Source: Obelidium mucronatum
Taxonomy: Eukaryota > Chytridiomycota > Chytridiomycetes > Chytridiales > Chytriomycetaceae
Assembly (NCBI GenBank): GCA_025765595.1
Contig: JAIVFH010000097.1
Span: forward strand, 1-64,000
Length of the DNA: 64,000 bases
Reading direction: 5' to 3'
Made by a program: the position numbers and the translations under genes. Positions 23,440 to 32,934 of the stretch are shown one piece after another. Every line of letters begins with the position of its first letter. Positions within the stretch are counted from its first letter, which is position 1. A model generated the notes under the pieces. That model did not search any database, was not told the origin of the DNA, and saw only the letters and a list, made by a program, of their open reading frames with translations.

Positions 23440-23700
23440 CGATTTGTTGCAACGAAATAAATCGAAATGCATCAAAATCTTTCAAATGACTGAAATCATT
23501 CGGCCGGGATTTCACAATGCATTTCAAATATGCAAAATTTCTCAAATGATTTAAAATATAGGGAAATGATTTCGCTCAATCTGAAATCATTTGTTGCATC
23601 ACGAAATAATAGGTAATATTTGGTTTGTATTTTAAAATTATCGGTGTCAATTCCGAATCATCTTAAATTGTTTCGAAATGGGCGAAAATCCACAGCAAAT
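23440..23700. repeat. AT-rich degenerate repeat (GAAATCATTT family)
   Basis: Variants of GAAATCATTT, TTCAAATGA and AAATGCATC recur many times upstream of CorA 2 in both orientations. A related patch lies at 26920-27120. It has no coding potential. It may be decayed remains of a small mobile element; no terminal repeats or target duplications were seen. Confidence 0.4.
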
Positions 23701-23765
23701 CCAAATTAAATCCGTAATAAATAACAGAGAATATATTTTAAGGCCGTGTTTATTTAAAAAAAAAA

Positions 23766-24669
23766 CTACTCTCTTCCACTTTCCACATCACTCTCGCACT
23801 TTTGCTTTTCCACTGCGGTATTCTTGATTTTTGTCTCCAATTCCGAATAAAATCGTCTTGCTTTCGCTTCCATACGTTCTTTTGTTAATGGATTAGCCAG
23901 CATCTCCATGTATTCTGAATAAACCAAAGCAGACGAACAACTTTCATTGAAATTTCCTGTTCTTTGCAAGGCAATACTCTCCAAGAGGTGTCTCGTCTGG
24001 CCAAGGATGAGTTAAGAGGGATTGGTTGCGATGAAAAACACAAGAATAAGCACTCACAATCACGGCACAGGCAAACATGTATTCCGGCCGTTTCGAAAGC
24101 TCCCGAAAGTTGCAGATTTTGCTGACGGAACTATCTCTTGTGATTTCTACTGCAACTTGGAGAAACGCAGGATTGAGGAATTGAGACTGCAGTTTCAACC
24201 GGCCAGTATCCGACTGTTTCGAAATGAATAGGTACCTGATGGAATAAATTGGCAATATTAGACGAATTTAAGAGAACTTAACACACAACGTACCTGCTGT
24301 CTGATGTAATCAATTCGGCAGCAGCTGCAGATGCGGCGTCGGAGCCATCAGGAAGCTTGTACGGGTTGTTGGACTGGAAAATGATGCAGCGGCGAACAGA
24401 ACATCACTTCGATACTTCTGTACCTTTTTTAGGTGTTGGCTGGTGTTGCGTGAGTGAAAATTCCAATAAAGCACAAAACTCACATATTTAAAAAGAGCCA
24501 GTTTTTGAGACGAATACAAGACTTGGGTTTCAGGGACCGAGCGTCCGAGGAGCGTTTTAGATGAATTTTGGGTTAGTAGTTGTACTTACATGGAGTCGGA
24601 TGTCATCAGACCATCGGCAGCGGCAACTCTTCTGGAAGACTGCATGGAAGTCGAGGAAGTTGGCAGCAT
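23766..24669 (-). CDS. Unrecognised three-exon gene
   Basis: Proposed exons 24669-24590, 24235-24058 and 23996-23766 (489 nt, 162 aa) join in phase with canonical GT-AG introns. The product starts MLPTSSTSMQSSRRVAAADG and continues through YLFISKQSDTGRLKLQ, NPAFLQVAVEITRDSS, SKRPEYMFACAVI and a Lys/Glu-rich helical end (KERMEAKARRFYSELETKI). No signal peptide, membrane helix or known domain is evident. The first intron contains a degenerate second copy of exon 1, also 80 nt. Exon 2 and exon 3 boundaries are well supported by phase and splice signals; the choice of first exon is less certain. Function unknown. Confidence 0.4.
24294..24373 (-). repeat. Degenerate duplicate of exon 1 inside the first intron
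   Basis: This 80-nt block ends AAELITSDSR at a GT donor and matches exon 1 (ADGLMTSDSM) in length, phase and 3' end, but has no ATG. It is preceded by an AG acceptor. It could be an alternative or relic exon. Further decayed copies, including short echoes of exon 2 (VFVSKTG, PVFIAK), lie at about 24490-24530 and 24745-24790. Confidence 0.4.
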
Positions 24670-25135
24670 TGTGCAGCATGTTGCTGCGATTTCTGTGTTT
24701 TTTTCATGTGCGTGGTGAGCAAAGACCCAAATAAATAATGCAACTCACAAAGTCAAGTAGCCCGAATTTTCGCGATGAATACAGGTCGAAGATCGCTGAT
24801 TTGTGTCTGTTGATTGGTAGGATTGGGGTCAGGTGGCAGGTGTTAGTCTAATGGAAGGTTTAAGGTAGGGTACTCACTCAGACCATCAAACAAAGCGTAC
24901 CATCAAACAAAGGGCCAGAAAGCGCTGGTGCCATGGATCTCATATTTTCGGTCAGAGTCTGGGAGGTGGTGGCGGCATTGTCGGCCTGGTTGCATGTTGA
25001 GATTGCGTGGCTCTTCGGAACAAATTAACAATGAAAAAACATCTCATTTTTATAAACACGTGCAAAAATGGACACGTGATCTTTGTGTGTAAACGTTTTG
25101 TACCAATAAAATCACTATGTTCAGTAATGTGAGAA

Positions 25136-25172
25136 CCGACGCTCCCGGGAGGAGTCCTCGCGGGAGCGTCGG
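25136..25172. repeat. Perfect 12-bp hairpin
   Basis: CCGACGCTCCCG at 25136-25147 is repeated as its exact complement CGGGAGCGTCGG at 25161-25172 around a 13-nt loop. It is GC-rich in an AT-rich region and sits at the border of the poly-T element. It might be a terminator-like structure or a mobile-element end; neither is proven. Confidence 0.7.
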
Positions 25173-25213
25173 CGGCCTGCACTGAACGGCAGTCCAAACT
25201 TTATTTCTCTTTG

Positions 25214-25259
<46 letters not shown>

Positions 25260-25334
25260 GAATGTTGGTTTGCGGGAACATATGGGTTGCCGCAACAGAT
25301 AAAGTTTGGGTTGCCGTTGAGTGCAGGACGGCGG
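25170..25334. repeat. Inverted repeat flanking a 43-nt T tract
   Basis: Arms of about 35 bp (25170-25205 and 25300-25334), matching at roughly 30 positions and both containing CCAAACTTTAT in inverted orientation, enclose 95 bp that includes T43 at 25216-25258. The pattern could be a foldback element or an inverted pair of retroposed fragments sharing an A tail on the minus strand. It is not coding. Confidence 0.65.
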
Positions 25335-25822
25335 AATAGGGTGGATGAGGGTGGGTCGCTCGAACGAGCTCCGTGGTTTGGAAAAGGGAAAAGTGTCCTA
25401 AATTGGACACCATCCAGCTTGACAAGGCTCGCCTGGTGGGATCTCTCAATATATCGATCCCACACAGCTAACCCTTGAACGCGTATTATACACGTATTGA
25501 AGAAGAAATATTTATTCCAATTGATGAGCAATCCCAAAAGACACACGAACCCTGACCGTCCACCCCTACACAAGTCAAAATTCCCAAGGCACAATTCGAA
25601 ACCTGGGTATATCCTGGTAGTCCAGTTATTCTTCTTATTTACTTAATTTAAAAGTTGTTTTATCTTTACTTCATTTTGAGTTGAGAACCCAGGTTGCAGT
25701 CAACCTGATAACACCTACGGTCACTTCAGGTTCGACTCCTGTTTCAGTATTGGAAATTCCGGGAGCTCTGCTTGGAGAAGAAGGGATTCTTTCCCAGTGT
25801 ACGGTTGTTAGTATGCTCTTTT

Positions 25823-26177
25823 TAAGGTGAGAACAGCGTTTCCCCACATCTTTGGGGGTCGGGGCCAGGATTTCCCCGCACCCCCGGGGCAACCCCAGCA
25901 ACCCCCGGGGCTGTGGCTTACCTCTGGAGTTGTGCGGGTTTTGGCCAAACTGAGCCAAACTGCTGTCCGAAACCATGTAAGCGGCGAAAATTCCACTAAA
26001 TTGCCAGCTAAATTGGCTTTTAATAGATGTTTTCTCTTCCCTTGGGGGTGTGCTGGGGTTCGGGGCAGGGTTTGGGGGTGTGCAGGGTTTGCGGGGCAGG
26101 GTTTGAGCTGACCCTGCCCCGAACCCCAGCACATCGGGGCAGGGGTGGCCGGTGACCCCCGCCCCGTTCTCACCTTA
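25823..26177. mobile_element. hAT-like MITE with 8-bp target-site duplication
   Basis: A 355-bp non-coding element is bounded by perfect 12-bp terminal inverted repeats, TAAGGTGAGAAC at 25823-25834 and GTTCTCACCTTA at 26166-26177. The flanking 8-mers GCTCTTTT at 25815-25822 and 26178-26185 are identical. An 8-bp duplication and TIRs beginning TAAGG fit hAT-superfamily transposons. The inside has GC-rich subterminal repeats (CCCTGCCCCGAACCCC against GGGGTTCGGGGCAGGG) and no transposase frame, so it would depend on an enzyme encoded elsewhere. Intact TIRs and duplications suggest recent insertion. Confidence 0.9.
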
Positions 26178-26670
26178 GCTCTTTTCAATTTCCAGCTTAA
26201 AGCACCTCTGCGTAGTGTAATGACAAAAGCACCCCAATGCAACTACAAAAGCATCCCCACAGGATGGAACAAGAGCAAACCAACACGTAGAAAATCAAAT
26301 CACTCGTTAGTAAAAAATGATAGACCTTCTTGCTGCAATCGACAAGAGAGAGCTGGGAATCAAAGTCCGTAACCTCGAATCGACGTTTTCCAGTCTCTTT
26401 TGGGTGTAAAATGGGGGAGTGGGAGAGCCAATGGTGACACTGCAAGCCCAAGAACCACCCTCCAAATGTTTATTGAGTGAGGAGACAGGATGTACAACTC
26501 GAAATTTTAAAGAAAATAATCATGCGCGCAAGGCAATCCGGTTGCGAGAGGGGCGGGTGTTGATTTTGCAAAAACAGTGTTAGTGTGTGCAGCAGGCTAT
26601 CAACCACCACCCTTACCTGAAGCCAACGGTGAGTTAATGATAGGTTGGTGATGGTAAGGGACCGACAAAG

Positions 26671-26881
26671 CCCTAGGTAGTCCCTTAGAGTCCCTGGGAT
26701 CAATCCCTAGCTTTACCTTATGTGCCTGGGATCAATCCCTAGGAAGTCCCTGAGAGTCCCTGGGATCAACCCCTAGGTTAGCCTTATGTGCCTGGGATCG
26801 AATCCTAGGAAGCCGCTTAGAGTCCCTGGGATCGACCCCTAGCTTTTTGCCTTATGTGCCTGGGATCAATCCCTAGGAGGT
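26671..26881. repeat. 67-bp minisatellite, about 3.3 copies
   Basis: Tandem units contain CCTGGGATCAATCCCTAG twice each, separated by GTCCCTGAGAGT and CCTTATGTG. Each 18-mer has an inner inverted repeat (GGGAT/ATCCC). Unit length is about 67 bp with point differences. There is no coding potential. Confidence 0.75.
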
Positions 26882-27427
26882 CAACTCCTTGCAGAAATTC
26901 AGTTTCACATAGTATGTCCAGAAATCTCAACTCATCTAAATCATCTCAAATTCATCAAAATATCTGTGAGTATTTGAAATGCATCTTTCTGTCTCTGAAA
27001 TAGAAGCAATTATTCCTTATATTTAAAATGCATCTAATTGTATCTAAAATGCAAGGAAATCATTTCTTTTATTTGAAATGCATCACGTTGCATTTGAGAT
27101 CCCTGAAATACAACAAACGCATCAAAATTCATTTCGGCAAAACCCCCTGTTTCCTGATGAAGTCCAGAGTTGAGGACTTAATAATAATATACTGCTCAAT
27201 AAGATGTTTGAAAAATTAAGGGGGTGTGCTATTTTAATGAAGGCGTTATAACGAATCAGAAACGACCTCCACCTGTCGTACATCATCGAATCCTCACAGA
27301 GCCCAACAAGAGGTCCTGACAAGAGTAGGCCGTGATGCCAAATGGAAATGGAAATGTCCCCACCATCTAGGCGATTTTATTGGTAAATCTCGGCACCTTG
27401 TTTGCTGGATCGCCCAGCCAAAATTAA
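26882..27427. other. Intergenic with AT-rich repeat patch
   Basis: From 26920 to 27120 the motif ATTTGAAATGCATC and variants recur, resembling the patch at 23440-23700. From 27120 to 27427 no gene or repeat is seen; it should contain the promoter of seven-helix copy 3. Confidence 0.4.
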
Positions 27428-28783
27428 ATGTCCCGTTCTCATGCATCTGACCAAACAATTACGACCGGATGGACTTACAACTCTGTCTGGAACAATAAGG
27501 ATTACTCAAACTGGTTGGTGATCTCATCAATTGTTTGTTATTGCACTGCAGCGTTTCCCTGCTAAAGCGCCACCTCATTTCCATACCTGGTTGAACCACT
27601 TATCAGGGTGGCGGCTCTAACCTTCAAACTCTTGTACTGCCTTCGTATTGCGTTCGAAATACCACCAAAATTCAAAAACAAGCTGATTTGGCACACAATC
27701 ATTGCTAGTCTTTTGATCAATAGCGGAGCAACCGTTGCGACATTCTTTTTCACGGACTGTCTCCTCTTCGCCCATACCAACAGCTTGAACGATGAAGTAC
27801 CGCCAAGTCACGCAAGCGAATCTTGCTACGGTAAATTACAGCTCCATAGATTATGCTTTCTCTTGGAAACAATCGCATTTCTTGTCTCCTTCTCGCTTCT
27901 GCTTTACAGAAAATACCTCATAATGCCGTCCGTACATACCTATGCATATCGCGGACTTCAAGATTTGATGGTTTTCTTGATTTGCAGTGGGCTCAGCAGT
28001 GTATCCGATTTGGCGTGCTTGCTATGGGGATTCAACAACCAAAGCGGCTGCTTACAATACGCGTTCTATCAGTCCATGGCCTGTCTTATTTCCCATTTCT
28101 ATTTCGAAATTTGGTTTCTCTATTCTGTGGCTGTACAATCGCTTCGGGATTCGTCAAGTAAAGTCTCGTTGAAGCAAAAACTGAAAATACTTCAACTATC
28201 GCTTCCAACCACACTGATGGTGATAATACACCTGATTGGAACACTGTATTGCAAAATTGATGGTGGTGGTAGCGGGAACTTTTATACGAACATGATGTGG
28301 AATATGTGAGTGGTAGTCAGTCATCTTGAAGAACTCAATCTCCTCAAAATGTCTTGGTTTCGCAGGGGCCGTAGCATGATTCCACTTTTGAATATGGAAA
28401 CCATAATGACGCGAAAATTCTTGAGTCTGTTTCAAGATATAGGGCTAGTGGATCAACGGCACTCCCTTCTAGCGGCTGTGAAAGACGCGTGGGCAAAGGA
28501 CAGTAACGTTTCTGCAAAGGCATCAGCGGCAACTCAGGAAAGCTTATCTCCATCGGCAAACGTTTCCACTACATTCGTAACCACAAGTACCCCTGCGATG
28601 GAACCCATGATTGGTTTAAGCAGGAAAAATTCCCTGCAGTCGCCTGTGAGTCCAATATCGTTTCAATCAGATGAAACATTTGCATCGACTCCTGGAAGGA
28701 ATACTACTGGGTCATTGCTTCGTCAAGCAGGAAGGGGCAGGCAGATTCCACCTCACAAAAGCCATGGTGATTCGATTCATTGA
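27428..28783 (+). CDS. Seven-helix GPCR-like membrane protein, copy 3
   Basis: Exons 27428-27513, 27607-28305 and 28366-28783 give 400 aa. The first exon encodes TTGWTYNSVWNNKDYSNW and ends at the same split TGG codon as copies 1 and 2, with donor GTTGGT. Helices and loop charges follow the same pattern (PPKFKNK, YRKYLIMP, SLKQKLK, TRKFLSLF), giving an outside N terminus. The first extracellular loop is longer (DCLLFAHTNSLNDEVPP..C). The GNFYTNMMWNM block precedes the final intron and helix 7. The tail is long and Ser/Thr-rich. It lies 12 kb from the other copies and is more diverged. No named family recognised. Confidence 0.75.
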
Positions 28784-28876
28784 ATTCATGAGAATTGTTG
28801 TTCCAATCCGATGATGCAATAAATAAAAGGGACACGTTGAAATTGTGATAAGGAATTATTTCCATTTTCTATTCGT

Positions 28877-30726
28877 TCATGAACTGCTGAAAAGACCCAA
28901 CCGCCAAGATCCAATCAAAGAAATTAGAACCAATAAGGCACAGAGAAGCCAAAAGTAGTACACTCCTAGACCATAGCCAAGCTCGGGGAAGTAAATGAAA
29001 TTCATTCTGTGTTTTTTTTTACCTGAACAACTTTGTTTAAAAAAGAATTCAAGAACAAACCCAAACACTCCGGCAAGAAAAGTAATCGGCAAAAAAATGA
29101 AAGAGATCACGGCAAGGAATTTCATATTTTCATTTGTTTGATGAGAAATGGTGTTGAAAGTCTTGGGTGTTTGGAAGAATGTTAAGAAGCACTCCCCAAA
29201 AATAATCCCAACTCACCAAATCAATTAATCCGGTAGCAGTCTGATCGATTGATGCCAATTCATCAAGTACAGTCAAGCAATGGTCCAACACATCCACAAA
29301 ATAAGTTTTGGTGAGTTCTGAGATTCGCCGTTTCTGGTGTTGTTGATGTCCACCACCAACTGTCTCAGCCGCATGAACTTTTCCTTAAAAATTGAGAAAC
29401 GAATAAATATTTGAATTTTTTTTGAAGGGAGAAGAAGATTAAATAAACACCAAATGAAAGAATGATTCTTTTACCTTCAAACTGATCATCCTTTAACGTC
29501 TGCAACAACTTTTCCGTTGGTTGCAATCTCCGTCGAAGCATATTAACTTCTTTCAACATCAAGTGAAGCGCTGGTTGTAGAATTTTTAGTTCAAGAATCG
29601 GTTAAGTTGCTACCAAGCAAGGAATACAGAGCATACATACTCTTTGTATAACTCGCTTTCGGCTTATCCAAAACCAAATCCTGAACAACTCCAATCTGTC
29701 GTTCGTAAAACTCTGTCAAATCAAAGTATCGATCTACACAGCTATCCATCAAGGAATGGAGAAGAAAGCTTGGGTCTTGACTCCGTCGCAAAAGAGTGAG
29801 TCGGGTCGGGTCGGCGCGTTGTTTCAAAGATTCCAGGAATTCATGAATTGGTGTCTGTGGAGGCACAAAACAGCACGACGTTGGCGATGTATTCGGGCTG
29901 TGTGCTTGGTGATTCGTTCCCGCGGATATGTCGTGCAGAGGGGTATTTGACGTGGGAGGAGTTCCATAGAGGACTTCAAAGATACGATCAGTGATTTGTC
30001 GCCCGCATGATTGGAATATTGAAAGGATCGTGTTGTTATTCAACAGAAAAAATGAGCATTCTTCAAGATATGCATTTGGTCGTATTAGCTGTGACAGTTC
30101 TATTGCTGTCAAGTTTGTTTTTTTCAGTTTCATGTGGTGGTCCTTGAACAGACATGGCAGTGTTGAATCAAGAGGATCCGAATCTTTTAGAGCCTGACAC
30201 TCTTCTGTAGGAAGTCTCAAGAGCGGCAATAGCATAGACACGTATAAATGGTCTTCGAAAAAGTCGGCTTTGATACGTTGTGGAAGATGAAACACGTCTT
30301 CAACCGCCAATGGATGCAGTTTGAATTCAAGGCCCAGGACCTTCATGGCATTAAAATCGAGACCGCTGAGGTTAATCCATCTGACTCCGGACCACGCAGG
30401 TTTTTCGGTTCTGAGAAAGAATGACGCCAGGTTGTCGTACGCAATAAGCTTTGTTTCAATCTGTGTATCGCTGTAGTCGACAACTGTTACGTGACCGGAT
30501 GCTGATGTCGTCTGAGTGATGTGTTCGGGTGGATGGCGCAGGTCTGTCCGAGTGTGAATTCACAATAACTCTGTTGTTGTTACTTACCGATTCCCGGGGC
30601 AGCGCTGTTTGGCTTACTCAGCCGCCGCAGTGGCGCCGATTGAGCAATCGCAACCGCTGTTTGGACGGCGCGCGCCGCAGTTTGCAGGCGGTGGCGCGGC
30701 TCCAACAGTGGCTCTTCTTCGGACAT
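28877..30726 (-). CDS. CorA-type magnesium transporter 3
   Basis: Six exons: 30726-30588, 30543-29641, 29570-29475, 29383-29217, 29161-29061 and 29006-28877 (511 aa, all phases agree). Landmarks: VRWINLSGLDF, HPLAVEDVFHLPQRIKADFFEDHLY, FFLLNNN, LMDSCVDRYF and TRLTLLRRS. The last intron (54 nt) lies within the CorA signature: joining GG to A restores GMNFIYFPEL, whereas reading through it keeps an open frame but destroys the GMN. It is more diverged than CorA 1 and 2 and lacks their first intron. No frameshift is seen. Probably a Mg2+ channel of another compartment or regulation. Confidence 0.85.
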
Positions 30727-31071
30727 TTTTAAAAAACACAAGCGAAATTGCGGACAAATCAACCAAAGAAGGTCCGCGATTCGAACCTTCTTCGTCTCCG
30801 ACGTCATCTTTCCACAACTCAGAAGAGCCGCAGAAATCAGTCGGAGGTATGAGATGATGTATCCGCAATTTGCACGTTTTACTACCGAAATAGATAAAAA
30901 CTGTACAAGGTGGGCAATCACATCTCTTTAAGAACTCCTCCCCACTAGTTTATTCCCAGACAAAATACCCAAAAACAGCACAGGTAGAAGACAGAGTAGA
31001 CAACATTGAACCAATCAGTAGCCCGAGAGAATGTAACCAAATACTAAAATAAACTATTTGCATAAAATAAT
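30727..31071. other. Intergenic, promoter of CorA 3
   Basis: 345 bp between the CorA 3 start and the eL6 stop. Both genes are on the minus strand, so it holds the eL6 terminator and CorA 3 promoter. No motif was recognised. Confidence 0.4.
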
Positions 31072-31773
31072 TTAGTACTTGATGGCGTGTGGAGACTGTC
31101 CCTTGGAGAGGGAGAAGGAAGCGTTCAAGTAAGCCTTCAACAATGGAGTCTTCTTGATGGCAGCCAAGAGAGCAGTGTCCACGGCCTTTTGGTCAGCAAT
31201 ACGCTCCTCAGAGATTGGGCGCTTGGCGGCAATGTCAAAGAGAGCAGCTTCAGTGGCCTTAGCCTTGGCTTCACGGGTGGCCTTGAAGGTGGCATCAGTG
31301 ATGGAGGCTGGGACAGTGACCTTGGAGATGTCAACCTTGGCAGAGGTGGCAATGACGTAGGCCTGGTTGACACGTCTCAATGGAACACCGTTGATCTTGA
31401 ATGGACCAGAGACAAGGAGGAGTCCAGAGTCCAAAGTCTTCAAGTACACAACACGCTTTCCAGCGAAACGACCAGCCAAGAGGATCAAAATGGTTCCTGG
31501 GGTGATGGAGGCACGGGTAGCAGCTGGGCGGTTGACCTTGCGGGAGAGACGGTTAACTGGAGCGTCTTCAGCTGGGTAGAACTTGGAGGTCTTGGCGACG
31601 TTGACGGTACGGGATCCTCCGTTCTTGGCACCACCAATCTTCTTGACAACAGTGGTTGGCTTTGGGGCGGCCTTAACACCAGCAGCCTTCTTACGGTTGA
31701 AGAGACCCTTGCTCTTGTAAGCAGCAGAGCGGGAAAGAGTAGCGACTCCTGGGATCAACTGTGGGTTGGCCAT
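31072..31773 (-). CDS. RPL6: 60S ribosomal protein eL6 (L6)
   Basis: Single exon, 233 aa. It contains the eL6 core RASITPGTILILLAGRFAGK, RVVYLKTLDSGLLLVSGPFK and NGVPLRRVNQAYVIATS, plus a basic N terminus (YKSKGLFNRKKAAG). It is a structural component of the large cytosolic ribosomal subunit. Codon use is strongly biased, as in highly expressed genes, which also opens a long antisense frame that is not a gene. The sequence directly before the ATG (TTCAATTAG) could be a 3' splice site of a 5'-UTR intron, common in ribosomal protein genes, but no donor was fixed. Confidence 0.95.
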   Translation of the reverse strand: MANPQLIPGVATLSRSAAYKSKGLFNRKKAAGVKAAPKPTTVVKKIGGAKNGGSRTVNVAKTSKFYPAEDAPVNRLSRKVNRPAATRASITPGTILILLAGRFAGKRVVYLKTLDSGLLLVSGPFKINGVPLRRVNQAYVIATSAKVDISKVTVPASITDATFKATREAKAKATEAALFDIAAKRPISEERIADQKAVDTALLAAIKKTPLLKAYLNASFSLSKGQSPHAIKY

Positions 31774-32158
31774 CTAATTGAATAGACAAAGAAGCATTAG
31801 GATCCAGTTTCTAAAAGCAAATCTGAGTGATTCGGTATGAGCACAGCTTCTGCGAATCGCTTCTGTTTCGTTTCGAATCCTGAGTCAGATGGCATCTGCA
31901 AGTCCCGGTCCCCTCACTATTGTTAAATTTCCCAGCGATTCGATCCATCAGTCGGTTCGTCCAGTATTGTAATTCCGTAATTTCATAGTTCGTGCTCGTG
32001 GTGATGGCTCTGATTGGTGGGGATGGAAGGTCTGGTGGCAAACATACTTTGAATTTGATGAAGTTGTGTCCCTTTATTACGCACCCAACGGCTTCTTCTC
32101 ATCAACACACCCTCACATAAGTTAAATCATTTCAGATCCCCCCGATCCGCTTTGAAAT
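31774..32158. promoter_or_regulatory. eL6 promoter/5'-UTR and ZCCHC10 terminator region
   Basis: 385 bp between the eL6 start and the ZCCHC10-like stop, both genes on the minus strand. A possible 5'-UTR intron acceptor abuts the eL6 ATG. No further signal was identified. Confidence 0.35.
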
Positions 32159-32768
32159 TCAGTCTTTTTTGCTTCGCTTTTCCTTCCGTTTCTTCTTTTC
32201 ATCGCGTTCACTCTCACTCTCGCTCGAACTGCTGCTGCTGCTACTGCTGCTGCTGCTGCTACCACTGCCAGAAGATGATCCACTATCAGAATCAGAGTTT
32301 GAATCCGAATCCGAACTTGACGAAGAATCTGAGCTCGAATCAGAACTCGAATTACTGGAGCTCACGCTCTTTCGCCGTTTCTTCAACTTGCGCTCTCTTT
32401 CCTTCTTTTCCAAAATTCTATTCGCGAGACCTTTACTGAGAGTTGGCGAATGTGAGTAAACAATATACGTCTGGGGTTTCAGCTCCAACAACAAACCGGT
32501 CTTCAACTTGGTCTTCTTCGCCTTCATCTTCGTCTCTCCCGCTTCGCTTACTTCCTTTTCCATTCAGTTTGTCCTTGAGGACTTGCGACCTCGACGGCCT
32601 CGATGCGTACAGTTTTGTTCCTTTGCATTCGTACGAATAGTGTCCAAACTGGAGACACTTTTGGCATCGAACTTGAGTCTTATTTGTACTTGATTGGTTG
32701 CTGCTGCCACCAGAGTTGTAGCGTCTGATTTGCGTTAGGGATGTGATTGATGCTGATTCAGAAAACAT
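32159..32768 (-). CDS. ZCCHC10-like zinc-knuckle protein
   Basis: Exons 32768-32552 and 32430-32159 (intron 121 nt, phase 1) give 162 aa. The CCHC knuckle CQKCLQFGHYSYECKG is followed directly by RPSRSQVLKDKL, the arrangement of animal and fungal ZCCHC10. The second exon has a basic helix (ILEKKERERKLKKRRKS) and then a long Ser/Asp/Glu tract ending in KKKRKEKRSKK. Such proteins are nuclear and associated with RNA processing, though their function is poorly defined. The acceptor chosen (TAAAG) is the one that restores the conserved basic helix; another AG 6 nt upstream would shift the frame. Confidence 0.85.
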
Positions 32769-32934
32769 TTTATTTCGAATCTCAACGCCATTTCTCGTTT
32801 CCAGCAGTTTCCTGGTACCCTTTTTGGAATAAGTATCTTACGATATATTTTATTGATCCTTGGTTTATGTCTTGATTCCAAAAGGTGGCAGGGCACACCT
32901 TCATTTTAGAAAATTCAGTAAACCCAAAAATTCA

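Larger units (their letters stand above)
24670..25814. other. Gene-poor interval with repeats
   Basis: About 1.1 kb without a supportable gene. It contains decayed exon-1-like copies (to about 25000), a duplicated TTTGTTTGATG at 24885-24910, the perfect hairpin at 25136 and the poly-T inverted-repeat structure. Frames crossing the poly-T are lysine runs and are not genes. Confidence 0.5.

Noticed and set aside
25050..25449. Lysine-run frames across the poly-A/T tract
   Set aside because: Translation of T43 on the opposite strand, not a gene.
25728..25741. B-box-like AGGTTCGACTCCTG suggesting a tRNA or SINE
   Set aside because: A 4-bp T-arm forms, but no matching acceptor stem, D arm or A box at the right distance.
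31087..31785. 232-codon plus-strand frame
   Set aside because: Antisense shadow of the codon-biased eL6 gene; no domain and no splice or start support.
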